A DNA stretch of 46,846 nt from Rhodococcus sp. IEGM 1379 (GTDB lineage: Bacteria > Actinomycetota > Actinomycetes > Mycobacteriales > Mycobacteriaceae), in assembly GCF_030056815.1 (NCBI RefSeq), contig NZ_JASHKR010000028.1:1-46846 (forward strand), written 5' to 3'. Shown here piece by piece: positions 31,846 through 40,825 of the stretch. The translations under genes and the position numbers were made by a program. Position 1 is the first letter of the stretch. Every line of letters begins with the position of its first letter. Below the pieces are notes generated by a model. That model saw only the letters and a program-made list of their open reading frames with translations. It had not been told where the DNA came from and made no database searches.

Positions 31846-32340
31846 TCAGTCGGGGGTGTCGGGCGTGGCACCAGCGAGCAGGCCCACGGCGGCGGCACTC
31901 GCGAGAACAGCACGAAGGAAGCGGCGCAACTGCGCCGCTTCCATCGTGTCGAGGCCCGCTGTCAGGACCGGTTCCAACCCTTCGACGCGCGGTCGCAGAT
32001 CGTCGAGCAGACGGCGTCCACGGGTTGTCAGGTGAAGGACGTACCGGCGACTGTCGTCGGTGCTTCTCGTGCGCGTCAGCAGCTCACGCGCGGCCATGCG
32101 GCGAACCATGTCCGCGATGGTGGAGCGATCGAGGTCGAGAGCTTTGCCGAGTGCGGCCTGCGACGCACCCGGATTCCGCGCGAGCACCGACATCGCGGCA
32201 AACTGCACGCTGGTCACCTCGATCGAGACGTCCCGAGTCCACGCGGCCAGATGAACCTGTTGCACGCGGCGGAGCAGGTGCCCGATGTACTGCTCGGGTG
32301 CCGGGACCGCGTCTACGAGCTGTTCCTGGTCGGAGGTCAT
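31846..32340 (-). CDS. MarR-family regulator
   Basis: The 164-aa protein starts MTSDQEQLVDAVPAPEQYIGHLLRR-like and has the winged HTH at about residues 55-105 (GASQAALGKALDLDRSTIADMV) with wing STDDSRRYVLHLTTRGRRL. It belongs to the MarR group found beside aromatic-degradation genes. Its ATG overlaps the stop of the MobA-like hydroxylase by 4 bases, so it is co-transcribed and probably regulates that enzyme in response to an aromatic acid. Confidence 0.9.
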   Translation of the reverse strand: MTSDQEQLVDAVPAPEQYIGHLLRRVQQVHLAAWTRDVSIEVTSVQFAAMSVLARNPGASQAALGKALDLDRSTIADMVRRMAARELLTRTRSTDDSRRYVLHLTTRGRRLLDDLRPRVEGLEPVLTAGLDTMEAAQLRRFLRAVLASAAAVGLLAGATPDTPD

Positions 32341-34205
32341 CGAGCCATGATGCCGGAGAGAAAGGCGTTCAGTTCGGCCCTGTCGTGGAGTGGCAGGACC
32401 TGCGCAACGTACTGGTCGGGACGCACGAGCACGAGCGCTCCCGTGCTGCGATCGACCCCCCGCACGTCGAAGATGTCGGGTTCCTGCGAGCCTGCCGACG
32501 TTCTGGCCGCGAATACCTTCTCGTGGTCGACGAGTCCGAGTTTGCCGGTCGGCGGGCGCATGATCTCAGGGAGACTACCGAACGTGATGTCGCGAGCGGA
32601 ACTCTGGACGATGCCGCGAACATCGACCACCGCATCGACGTCCGCACCGGAGTCTGAGTGTGCCACGATCGGCGAGTCCGGTGCCGAGACCAGCCAGTCC
32701 AACGTCGCCCGCCAGGCCGACTCGTCCGCGTCGGCGAAGGCGTACAGGCGCCAGCGACCATCCGCGGTCGCGGTATGACCCAACTCGACTCGCCTGCAGT
32801 CGGACACGCGGGTGACCGGCGCCGAGTGAAATCGCAGACCGACTGTGAATCCTGCTGCTGCGAACTGTTTTTCACCCGTGTCGATGAGTCGCGACGCGGG
32901 ATAGCGCGTGGCGACACCAGCGGTGTATCGGCCCTGTCTGACGAAGTAGTCCGCCAAGGTCTCGGCACTGTCCGCAACAGACGCGCCCGTGGGGGTCGCC
33001 GCGAGCATCGTCGACCACTCTCGATCGAAATCGATCAGTTCCTGCGCGACCGGGCGTCGTTCGTCGTCGTAGGTCTGCAGAAGCGAGGGCTCCGCTCGGC
33101 CTTCGAGCACTGCGGCGAGTTTCCAAGAAAGATTGAACGCGTCCTGCATCGAGACATTCATGCCCTGCCCTGCCTTGGCGCTGTGGGTGTGGCAGGCGTC
33201 TCCAGTAATGAAGACGCGCGGCAAGCGATCCCGGCCGACTGCATCGTCGAATCCGTCGGCGATGCGTTGCGCTACTTCGTACACCGAGAACCAGACCGTC
33301 TTCCGAACATCAAGGGTGTAGGGGTGCAGGACCCGTTGAGCCACTGCCACTACATCTTCGGCGCTCATGGCACGGATCGCCTGGCGGTTGTCGGTCACCG
33401 TGCCGAGGTCGACGTAGAGACGGAGGAGGTAACCGCCTTCGCGAGGGATCAGCAGGATGCTCCCGTGCTCGCCCGACTGGATCGCGGCCTTGAGGCGAAT
33501 GTCCGGGAAGTCCGTGACGGCAAGGATATCCATCACGCCCCACGCATGGTTAGCGCGATCACCGTCTAGGGAGCGGCCTATCGCATCACGAACGCGGCTA
33601 CGGGATCCATCGCAGCCCACCACGTAGCGTGCGCGACACGTGCTCGTCTCCCCTGTCGCCGCGTTCTTCAACGTGGCGACGACCGGACTGTCGTCAAGAG
33701 GTACTGCGAGATCGACCAGTTCGAGTCCGTAGTCGGGCTCGAGTCGTGTCGGCGAGTGACGCATCGAGTCGAGCAGGTACTCGTGGATCCGAGCTTGATT
33801 CATGATGACGTGCGGCATCTCGCTGAGGCCGTCCTCGACATCTTGCACGCGTCCCGTCCGAATGATGCTCGCGGGGTTCTCGGGGTCGGGGCTCCAGAAC
33901 GACGTCTCGTTGACCCAGTACGCTTCCTCGAGCAGTCGACTCGCCAGCCCGAGGGCCTGAAACATCTCGATCGTGCGGCACGCGACACCGTCAGCCTGCC
34001 CCAATTGCATCGGACCGTCCCGACGTTCGACTACCCGCGTGCGGATCGACGGAAAGCGGGCCAGTGTCGCAGCTAGCACCAACCCGGCGGGTCCCGATCC
34101 GACGATCAATACGTCCACGTCCTCTGCGTCGGCGACAACCTCCGACGACCGATCGGGTGTCCATCGAGGGTCACCGGCATGGAATCCGTCTCGGTAGTAC
34201 TGCAT
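32337..34205 (-). CDS. 3-Hydroxybenzoate 4-monooxygenase-like flavoprotein (MobA type)
   Basis: The 622-aa class A flavin hydroxylase has GSGPAGLVLAATLA (FAD motif, about residues 36-49), GPMQLGQADGVACRTIEMFQ, the middle DG motif YVVGCDGSRSRVRDAIG and the GD motif FITGDACHTHSAKAGQGMN. A C-terminal thioredoxin-like domain ends LVVRPDQYVAQVLPL-like (here LVLVRPDQYVAQVLP). Length and many segments match, from memory, the 3-hydroxybenzoate 4-hydroxylase of Comamonas (about 639 aa), which makes protocatechuate. The phenol 2-monooxygenase family is the wider alternative. It forms an operon with marR (4-base overlap). No ring-cleavage genes are nearby, so any product would feed a distant pathway. 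Confidence 0.85.
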   Translation of the reverse strand: MQYYRDGFHAGDPRWTPDRSSEVVADAEDVDVLIVGSGPAGLVLAATLARFPSIRTRVVERRDGPMQLGQADGVACRTIEMFQALGLASRLLEEAYWVNETSFWSPDPENPASIIRTGRVQDVEDGLSEMPHVIMNQARIHEYLLDSMRHSPTRLEPDYGLELVDLAVPLDDSPVVATLKNAATGETSTCRARYVVGCDGSRSRVRDAIGRSLDGDRANHAWGVMDILAVTDFPDIRLKAAIQSGEHGSILLIPREGGYLLRLYVDLGTVTDNRQAIRAMSAEDVVAVAQRVLHPYTLDVRKTVWFSVYEVAQRIADGFDDAVGRDRLPRVFITGDACHTHSAKAGQGMNVSMQDAFNLSWKLAAVLEGRAEPSLLQTYDDERRPVAQELIDFDREWSTMLAATPTGASVADSAETLADYFVRQGRYTAGVATRYPASRLIDTGEKQFAAAGFTVGLRFHSAPVTRVSDCRRVELGHTATADGRWRLYAFADADESAWRATLDWLVSAPDSPIVAHSDSGADVDAVVDVRGIVQSSARDITFGSLPEIMRPPTGKLGLVDHEKVFAARTSAGSQEPDIFDVRGVDRSTGALVLVRPDQYVAQVLPLHDRAELNAFLSGIMAR

Positions 34206-34237
34206 GTCTGCTCCTTTGTGTGGCGTGATTCACCCCA

Positions 34238-34257
34238 TATAGTACGTACCCCAACGA
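34238..34257. promoter_or_regulatory. Possible promoter/operator of the MobA-marR unit
   Basis: The region upstream of ATG 34205 contains the self-complementary GTACGTAC (34242-34249) inside an AT-rich ATATAGTACGTAC stretch. On the minus strand TACTAT could serve as a -10 element, and the palindrome would be a natural MarR site. Confidence 0.35.
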
Positions 34258-34504
34258 TTATGCAAGCACTCGACCATGACGCTGCCCGTTCACTCCGTCT
34301 GCGCCGGATGACCCTGCCTGACCAATTCGGCGGCGGTGTCGAGGCCGTCCACGTAGCGCCCCGTGCTGAAGGAAACGAGAACTCAGGATCGCCAGAGTCA
34401 ACGCGCCGACCGCGCGACCGGACCCATCGACGCCGCACAACCCGCCCTCGGTTTTCCACTGTCAAGTCAATTGAGGGCCTTGATGATTCGGCCTGGATCA
34501 GGTC

Positions 34505-34780
34505 TTGCCTGGATCGGCCCGAAGACAAACCTGCACCGACGTCGCCGGCGGAACCATCACCGCCGCCGGACGATGCTTCCTCCATGGCGCCCACCACGCC
34601 CGCGTGGGCGCCTACGAATTTGCGCACGTCGAAGCCTTCGACACCACCACCGTCGCCATCGACGGCGACGCCCATGTCCGTGCCAGCGCCGGCGTACACA
34701 TCACCGGAGAACACCAGTCGACGAATCTGAGCATCGACACACGCCCGATCAGTCGACTCGCCGACCACCTCAACCGATAG
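34505..34780 (+). pseudogene. C-terminal fragment of a repetitive beta-rich protein
   Basis: The frame contains AGGTITAAGRCFLHGAHHARV, then alternating V-A-x-D-x-x-x-V-x-A units (VEAFDTTTVAIDGDAHVRASAGV) and ends HLNR at TAG 34778-34780. The repeat style matches proteins with many V-x-A-(Y/F)-D-x-A-x-V units of unknown function. No start codon or ribosome-binding site fits the native beginning, so I read it as the surviving end of a larger gene. Confidence 0.4.
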
Positions 34781-34960
34781 AGCCGAGTGGAGAGGTGCCG
34801 TCGGCACCGGCCCGTGTGAGTTGAAGGGGCTGATCTTCCACAGTGGACTGTCCGTCAGGAGTGCAGTCAAGGACAGTTCCCAGTTCGACGGTCCCCGGAT
34901 TTTCCGCATCATCGACGACCCTGACGATGGGAAGTGCCTCGAACGTTTCTGCGCAACAAC

Positions 34961-35146
34961 ATGAATCAATCCGAAACGGTGGCAAGTGGTACCGAGCTGA
35001 CCGATCCCGATCGCTACTACCAAATCGCCCGCTATCAACTCCGGCGAGCCGCAGTCGGCGTCCGCCGACTCGAAACACGAGTCACCCACTCACCCCGAAA
35101 CACCGTCATCCCCGCGCCACCCAGCGACGAACAATCCAAGACATGA
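34961..35146 (+). CDS. Hypothetical small protein (61 aa)
   Basis: From ATG 34961 the frame gives MNQSETVASGTELTDPDRYY, then a basic helix (QIARYQLRRAAVGVRRLETRV) and a polar tail. No domain is recognised and the upstream ribosome-binding site is poor. Coding-like codon use in the middle is the main support. Confidence 0.3.
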   Translation: MNQSETVASGTELTDPDRYYQIARYQLRRAAVGVRRLETRVTHSPRNTVIPAPPSDEQSKT

Positions 35147-35312
35147 CTGGACCCGATAATGACGCGATGTAGCCAGATCATGGCAGAGGTACGTGACAAT
35201 TTCTGGGCACCACCCTGACGAGTTCACAGGCCACGCGTCGACCAGACACGAATCAGCGAAAAATTCCGACGGCTGGCACGGTCCACGTCCGCGACGCTCC
35301 AAAGCACACGCG

Positions 35313-35957
35313 TCAAATGATCGCGTAGCCAAGCTCGTGCGCCGCGGTGTAAATACGGTCAGCCAACGCCGGATGACTCAACGGCTGCGAGAACTCCGGG
35401 AGAGCGGGGAACGCGTCGGAGGCACGCTCGAACAATGCCATACACACGGTCCCGGCATACCGGCCCCGGTAGATGATTCCGTCCAGACCGTCATGGGAAC
35501 GGTGAATCGTCCTGGCCCAGTGCTGAGTTCGGCGATGCGCCGCTGAATCGAGTGCGTGATTCCCACCGACACGGGTTGCCCACACTCCGGTGCCGATTCC
35601 GGACACATCGAGAAGGCGCAGTGACCTCACGAACTTCACGCCAGTGAGGAACGGTTCGCAGTGCCGCCGGTCGATGACGCGTGAGGATTGGAATGCTTCG
35701 GCCAGGGCGCCACGGGGATTGCTTGCGCCGTACCAGATTCCGTATTTTGTCCGATCGCCCGGAGGGAGCGGATGGTGATCGAACCGAAGGACCGGCCCGA
35801 AGGTGCGAAGTCCGTTCCAGGCAAGGACGTGAGGGCCGGTGGTGCGGTGCACCCGCCAGACCACCTCGCTAGGTGACCACTCGATCACCTCGTCGGGAAG
35901 AATTCCCGCATCGCGGAGGTCCTCGATCGACGGTGGCGCAGGCAACATCACCGCCAT
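35313..35957 (-). CDS. RES-domain toxin (NAD+-depleting type)
   Basis: The 214-aa protein carries the RES domain: WRVHRTTGPH with the family Arg, YGASNPRGALAEAFQSS with the Glu, and SLRLLDVSGIG with the Ser. The RES domain proper covers about residues 30-190. Characterised members degrade NAD+ in the cytoplasm and arrest growth. The start codon directly follows the stop of the antitoxin-like gene (TAG then ATG), so the pair is one operon. The N-terminal 30 residues (PSIEDLRDAGILPDEVIEW) precede the domain as in related actinobacterial toxins. Confidence 0.85.
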   Translation of the reverse strand: MAVMLPAPPSIEDLRDAGILPDEVIEWSPSEVVWRVHRTTGPHVLAWNGLRTFGPVLRFDHHPLPPGDRTKYGIWYGASNPRGALAEAFQSSRVIDRRHCEPFLTGVKFVRSLRLLDVSGIGTGVWATRVGGNHALDSAAHRRTQHWARTIHRSHDGLDGIIYRGRYAGTVCMALFERASDAFPALPEFSQPLSHPALADRIYTAAHELGYAII

Positions 35958-36593
35958 CTACGCGGACTCCCACTGCGCCGCAGTGATCACATCGGCGGCC
36001 TGACTGATATCGTCCTCGGTTCCGGCGCACCCGGTCAGCCACGCCACGATCGACACCGGCTCACCCTCGACGATCAGCGACTGCTGCGGCGTCGTGAGCA
36101 GCGCCTGCACGGACAGCGGATGCATGTCGACCTCAAGGAGCGAAACGATCTGGTCGAGATGAGGTACCTGACCGGCGGATGTGAACTGGGCAGGCGGAAG
36201 CAACCGGTTCCGGCCAGAGGTGAAGGCCCACAGCTTGTGTTCGGCGAGGATTTGGCGGATCCGCGCCGGCGTGACGCCGAGTCGCTCTGCGGCCTCCGGG
36301 ATGGAGAGTGAGGCGTGCACCAGGTTCTGCATGCGGATATCGCGGTCTACCCGCGCTGATGCCGCTGCCAACGGATCAGCGACGAACCCGGCCTTGTCGA
36401 GAATCTGCGCATCGTGAGCAGAGAGGACTGGTGCGGTGGCGCTGCGTTCGGAGGCGAGACCTTCGAGTATGTGCCAGAGGTGACTTCGGTCGAGTTCGGT
36501 ACCGGTGACCTCTTTCAGTGCGTCTTCGAAGGGGAGGTCGCCGTGCATGAAGCGGTCTTTGGTGCTGCTGGTTGCTGCGTCCGACATCTCCAT
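35958..36593 (-). CDS. Atypical antitoxin for the RES toxin, HTH-containing
   Basis: The 211-aa protein has no obvious DUF2384 (Xre-MbcA-ParS) fold in its N-terminus. Instead it carries a MerR/excisionase-like HTH at about residues 95-135 (LSIPEAAERLGVTPARIRQILAEHKLWAF), followed by PPAQFTS. A C-terminal part with VDMHPLSVQALLTTPQQSLIVEG and AWLTGCAG resembles the toxin-binding tail of RES antitoxins. Position directly before the RES gene supports the antitoxin role. An inverted repeat upstream (36603-36624) is a likely autoregulatory site. Confidence 0.7.
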   Translation of the reverse strand: MEMSDAATSSTKDRFMHGDLPFEDALKEVTGTELDRSHLWHILEGLASERSATAPVLSAHDAQILDKAGFVADPLAAASARVDRDIRMQNLVHASLSIPEAAERLGVTPARIRQILAEHKLWAFTSGRNRLLPPAQFTSAGQVPHLDQIVSLLEVDMHPLSVQALLTTPQQSLIVEGEPVSIVAWLTGCAGTEDDISQAADVITAAQWESA

Positions 36594-36602
36594 ATCCTTT
36601 CG

Positions 36603-36624
36603 TTGATTTTCGCCCGTAAATCAA
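36603..36624. promoter_or_regulatory. Operator of the RES toxin-antitoxin operon
   Basis: TTGATTT, eight bases, AAATCAA is a perfect inverted repeat 10 bases upstream of the antitoxin start. This is the usual place for an antitoxin-toxin complex to bind. Confidence 0.55.
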
Positions 36625-36797
36625 TGATAGCTCGCGGGGAGGGTGACAGCCACTGTCCTGCGGCCTCAGTGGTCCGCGCACACGTACTCGGCGCTCGATG
36701 GTGACGGTGTTGACGTGCACGAACCCGTCCTCGCGTTGCCGTTCCTCTCGGCCAACTTCGGCGCCGCGGACGACAGAGTGATGACCGAGAAGACCGC

Positions 36798-36877
36798 AAG
36801 TCGGCAAGTCGGCAAGTCGGCAGGTCGGCAGGTCGGCAGGTCGGCAGGTCGGCAGGTCGGCAGGTCGGCAGGTCGGC
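36798..36877. repeat. Ten 8-bp tandem repeats inside an IS30 transposase remnant
   Basis: Three units of AAGTCGGC are followed by seven of AGGTCGGC without interruption. Read in the transposase direction, three units make an eight-residue period (CRPADLPT). The array begins where an LTWDRPQDFA-like segment ends, suggesting slippage on an original short GTCGGC motif. Confidence 0.95.
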
Positions 36878-36889
36878 GAAATCCTGCGG

Positions 36890-37616
36890 TCGATCCCAGG
36901 TCAGCGACCGACGCAGATGAGCAGGTAGCCGGCTCAGGTAGGTGATCAACCATAGTCCGTATCCGCCCCCGGCCGTGGGAGCGTTTCTTCCCGCGAGATC
37001 TTCGAATCGGCCGATCGGTACGCAGCTCGTGAAATACATTGCTGTCGACCACTTTCCGCGACGGTATGTAGAGGCAACGGTAGATCGTCTCGTGCGAAGC
37101 CCGCATCTGCGGATCGTCCGGGTACTCACGCCAAAGCCAGACGGCGATCTGCTGCGGTGACCACTGCTCATGGAGCTTTTCCGTGACGGTTTCCCGCAAA
37201 ATCGGCGGAGCGCACAGGATCGATAATTTGGGGCGGCGAGCGCGGACATACGCCGCTGCATCCGCCTCGACCGCCCCGTAGTTCTCCCGCCCTCCGTTGC
37301 GGGCGAAATCACGTGCAATCGTGGACGGTGATCTTCCGAGTGACTCGGCGATCGTCCGAGCGCTGTCGCAGGCGGCGATTCCACGGGAAACTTCTTCTCG
37401 CTCACCTGCTGTGATGTGGCCGGCCCGTCGCGTTCCTGGGACCAGTCGGATACCACCGGACTCACGCAGGAAACGACGAATTCGAGGCATCGTTACTCCG
37501 AGGACCCGCTCGATTTCTCCTAGCGATTCTCCACGGCGATGCAGATCCCAGATCAGGTTCTCTTGCTCCACGGTGAATCCGAGTGCCTTGCTGCCCATCC
37601 ATGCCTCCACGATCAC
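36890..37616 (-). pseudogene. IS30-family transposase remnant
   Basis: From ATG 37616 the protein has the IS30 N-terminal HTHs (FTVEQENLIWDLHRRGESLGEIE; HITAGEREEVSRGIAA; LGRSPSTIARDFARNGG). SPQQIAVWLWREYPDDPQM, ASHETIYRCLY and a basic KKRSHGRGRI segment follow. After about residue 215 the frame breaks. A later piece, RLPAHLRRSLTWDRPQDFA, is read in another frame and runs straight into the 8-bp repeat array. The whole region around the first Asp (EGDLI) and the C-terminus with the Glu are gone. Confidence 0.8.
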
Positions 37617-37664
37617 GCATCATCTCACCGGTAGTGATGCGTTGACCTGTTGAGACCAAGACCG

Positions 37665-37988
37665 AATCTGGGACTGTCTCACCCATCAATGCACCAAAAC
37701 CGAATGGGAGAGAGACATCTGAATTAGTGCATAACTATCCACGGCATCTAGACCGTGTACCGGCACTTCACCTCGCCTGACGAGCCTCACCGTGCCAAAT
37801 AATTCCGAGAGTCACAGCTACACCCGAGTGAGGACGCCCAAGTCAGGACACGCAACTGCAGCTCGACGCATTTGTCTCCGTCGGCGTGCAGAAGCGGATG
37901 TGTTAGACAGCCTCATCGCTGCGCAGGTGCAAGCGTGACATTGGGTGAGGGCGAAACGACGCCGAGCAGCTCGCGCACGCTCACTGGT
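37665..37988. other. Intergenic stretch, nothing recognised
   Basis: No frame with a domain, start signal or coding-like composition. It lies between the IS30 end and the truncated hydrolase. Confidence 0.4.
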
Positions 37989-38354
37989 TCAAGAAGCCGC
38001 AACCACGACAACACCGCGCACCAGGTCCGGACGATCCGCAGCGAGCATGCGGGCGACATAATGCCCGAACGCATGGCCGGCAACGACCACCGGGCCGACG
38101 CCGACGTGCTCGATGACAGCGGCGGCGTCGCGCGCGAAATCGTGCACGGTGAGCCCGTTCATCGGCCCCGAGCTCGCGCCGATACCACGCGGATGCGGGC
38201 GCAGAACCAGAAATACTTCCCGGACAAGACCTTCCGCTACTGCATCGAACTCGTACGAGTCGCGGCCCAGCGACGGCAGCAACATCACCGGAGTACCGGA
38301 ACCCTGCACCGTGACCTCTATCGACACACTGTCGTATCTCACGATCTTTGCCAT
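37989..38354 (-). CDS. Truncated alpha/beta hydrolase (121 aa)
   Basis: From ATG 38354 the protein begins MAKIVRYDSVSIEVTVQGSG, has MLLPSLGRDSYEFDAVAEGL in place of the usual HG oxyanion segment, and reaches the nucleophile elbow VVAGHAFGHYVARMLA. The nucleophile of this G-x-S-x-G-like motif is replaced by Ala (GHAFG). It stops soon after (VVVVAAS), where relatives run 150 residues more to supply the Asp and His. It is therefore half a hydrolase without a catalytic Ser, either a pseudogene or a repurposed fragment. Confidence 0.55.
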   Translation of the reverse strand: MAKIVRYDSVSIEVTVQGSGTPVMLLPSLGRDSYEFDAVAEGLVREVFLVLRPHPRGIGASSGPMNGLTVHDFARDAAAVIEHVGVGPVVVAGHAFGHYVARMLAADRPDLVRGVVVVAAS

Positions 38355-38622
38355 ACACCGAGTGTGGCCGATGGCGGGCGAGTTTCCCAGCACCATGTCG
38401 GTGTGCCGGGAATCTACCAGGGCCCGCGGGGATCCGAGGCACTCCCACGCGCAATGTTCCTGCGGCACAGCACAAAGAACGTGCCGATGCCGTGCTTGGG
38501 CATGGTTGAGCTGGCCGGCAAGGGAAAGCACTTTCCTACCTCGCCGCCGGAAGTAAGTAGTCAGTGTTCACAGATCAAGTGTCACATTGCGCGCACGCCG
38601 CGGTGCCTCGAAGCACCGATCA

Positions 38623-38826
38623 CTACTTCGCCGTCGAACCGGCTTCCACATGGCGGCTTCCTCGTAACTTCCGCTCGACGTCGCACGCATCGATATCGCT
38701 ACGCAGTCGTGCGAAAAAAATGTCAGACGGTGTCGGGACAAGTTGCAGGGCAACACCATACGACACTTCGAGGGCCATGCAGCGTTCGCAAAGTTCCCCG
38801 TCGGTCAGTGTCGTCACATCAGTCAT
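38623..38826 (-). CDS. Hypothetical protein (67 aa)
   Basis: ATG 38826 follows AAGGGG at good spacing. The protein starts MTDVTTLTDGELCERCMALE and continues LVPTPSDIFFARLRSDIDACDVERKL. The frame is open a further 25 codons upstream to GTG 38901 (REWDAEELLESSGTYREG), which looks equally protein-like, so the true start may be there. No family is recognised. Confidence 0.45.
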   Translation of the reverse strand: MTDVTTLTDGELCERCMALEVSYGVALQLVPTPSDIFFARLRSDIDACDVERKLRGSRHVEAGSTAK

Positions 38827-39195
38827 CAACACCCCTTCCCGGTACGTGCCGGAACTCTCGAGCAATTCTTCCGCGTCCCACTCGCGTACCGCGCGACACA
38901 CACCGACATTACTTAATCTTTACCTTATTGTCGAGTTGCCGACCGCAAATCGCCACCGCGAACACGGCCTCAATCTTGTCGGCATTGGTGAGTAAAAATT
39001 CCCGGACTCGGCCGACGCGAAGACGGTCCGCGGGCGTGTCGGCATTGCTCACCCACGCACATCGACCCCACTATCAGCAGCGGGTACCGGCCGTGCGGGA
39101 TCGAAAGATCGTCACCTAGTCACGGAGACCACCACACCAGATCATGCCCGATTTTCCACTCGGACTACGATTTTCGGAAACGCTACAGACAACGG
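38827..39195. other. Intergenic stretch
   Basis: It contains the possible upstream extension of the preceding 67-aa gene and an AT-rich promoter-like stretch (TAAGTAAT / CTTTACCTTATTG) near 38908-38930. Nothing else is recognised. Confidence 0.4.
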
Positions 39196-39366
39196 CTACT
39201 GCGCGCTGAAGAGTGCACGGTGAATTTCCTCGCCGGTCTTGCTCTCAGGATTGGCGAGGGCAGTGATGGCACCGACCGGTGCCCCATCCGACCTGGTTTC
39301 CGCCTGGCCGACCTCCGCTTGCGGGTCGTAGAAGAGCAGTTCGCTACCGTCATGCCTACTGTTCAC
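39196..39366 (-). CDS. Hypothetical small acidic protein (56 aa)
   Basis: GTG 39366 is preceded by GGGAG at good spacing. The protein, VNSRHDGSELLFYDPQAEVGQAE and then SKTGEEIHRALFSAQ, is hydrophilic and acidic with no membrane segment. No family is recognised. The ribosome-binding site and clean codon use are the main support. Confidence 0.45.
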   Translation of the reverse strand: MNSRHDGSELLFYDPQAEVGQAETRSDGAPVGAITALANPESKTGEEIHRALFSAQ

Positions 39367-39746
39367 AGTGCTCCCATATCTTTGTCGTATTACATGTGAC
39401 ACGCAGCTACACCCACGATTCACACCGGTCCTCGGTCCGGCCGGTACAAGTCCGCACGAGACAGTCGACGATCCACGTCAGGGCGCCCGTGCGCACTGAT
39501 CAGGTACTGGACATCATCGACACGAGCACCTGGTGTGCCGAGTCCGACCGGGTCGAGAAACTCACCGGCGCTGTATTCCACTGTACGACTCCTGCGAAAA
39601 CCCCGTGCGCGCACCGTCGACTCCGGTGAGCAGATGACCGAGGGGCCAGGTTCTTCAAACATCGATCCCGCTATTTCGCGCGCATCGCCGTTGCAGCGTC
39701 GATCCGTCAGTCTCGCCGCACCGTGTCCGTGGCCATGAAAAAAGCG
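39367..39746. other. Intergenic stretch before the ISL3 remnant
   Basis: Frames on both strands are arginine-rich and short, without start signals or domains. I see nothing that can be named. Confidence 0.4.
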
Positions 39747-40783
39747 GATCTGGCGCACTTTCCGTGATTATGTTGTGCCACTGGGCCATACGGCGTAAAT
39801 AACACGCATACGGGGCAGTCGAGATTGACCCGTCCGCACATTTGCCGTTTGAGCATCTTGATAGTTACGCGAAATCTGGCCGTGAGGATGATCATGTCTG
39901 CGCGGGGGTTGACCATGGAGTTGGGGAGATGACTCGGGCGGAACAGTGGTGTTGGAGGACAAGGGCCGGTGCTGGGTCGGCATGTGCAGGCGACCGGGTG
40001 GCTGTGATCGTCGACCGATCCCGGTCGGGCTCCCCGGACGATCGACGCCAGCCGCGTCCATATCTACGGTCTCGAGCACCGTTATTGCACCTACCCCTTC
40101 TTCGAACAATGCCCACACAGGATGGCGTGCGCACACTGTAACTTCCACGCCCCCAAGACATCTGGTAAAGACCAACTTTTGGAGGCCAAAGACAATCTTC
40201 CAGCGTATGCTCGCTGCCATCGCACTCAATGACGACGAGCACGCAGCCGTCGATGATGGGTAGAGTGCTCTCGGCAATCTCCTGGAGCGGCTGATCCACG
40301 TCCCGACTCCGACCGGTGCCACGCCGCGTGAGATCAGTGTTCCGGCCACCGCGACATTGCTTCCGATCGTTTCGGTCAACCAGCGCAGAACCGGATGTCC
40401 TTGACAATTCAGATTCCACAGACTGATGCGGTTCACGTGGCCTTCGACGGCGCCGGAACTTTCGATCTTCTCGAGGATTTCGCGTAGCAGCGGCGTGCGC
40501 GCTACGTATCGACTGGGCTGGTTTCCGATTGCCGCATCTGCGAGCGTGTGTTCGTAACGGCTCTGCACCCGTTTCGACGAAACACCACATGTCGGACAGT
40601 GCGCCGAAGTCGACAACAGCGACGCCTGAATGCGGACTCCACCTGCGGTCACATCGACCGAATCGATTTACACGCAGGTCACAACAGTTCTCAGAACACC
40701 AGAACGATCATCTCCCGTCGACTTCCACTCCTGCCGGAACGACACACAACGCAGGTGAGCCATCACGGAAAGTGGGCCAGAAC
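39747..40783. mobile_element. ISL3-family remnant
   Basis: The ends 39747-39768 and 40762-40783 are 22-bp inverted repeats with two mismatches (core CACTTTCCGTGAT). Inside, the minus strand encodes near 40540-40650 a zinc-ribbon segment HCPTCGVSSKRVQSRYEHTLAD and RYVARTPLLREILEKI. These are the N-terminal and following parts of an ISL3 transposase brought together by a deletion. The rest of the interior no longer reads as transposase. No intact gene remains. Confidence 0.65.
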
Positions 40784-40825
40784 CAGTTTTCGTCCGTCGT
40801 TCACAAAATCAGCCACTGGTGGAAC

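Larger units (their letters stand above)
36640..37664. mobile_element. IS30-family element, internally deleted
   Basis: The element is represented by a 5'-proximal terminal sequence (37634-37664, shared with 11999-12029), most of the N-terminal half of the transposase and a short later segment. A central deletion and an 8-bp tandem repeat array (36798-36877) break it. The 3' end is not recognisable; I place it near 36640, before the RES operon operator. Confidence 0.55.

Noticed and set aside
36798..36877. Possible CRISPR array
   Set aside because: Units are 8 bp and contiguous with no spacers, and no cas genes are present. It is a simple tandem repeat.
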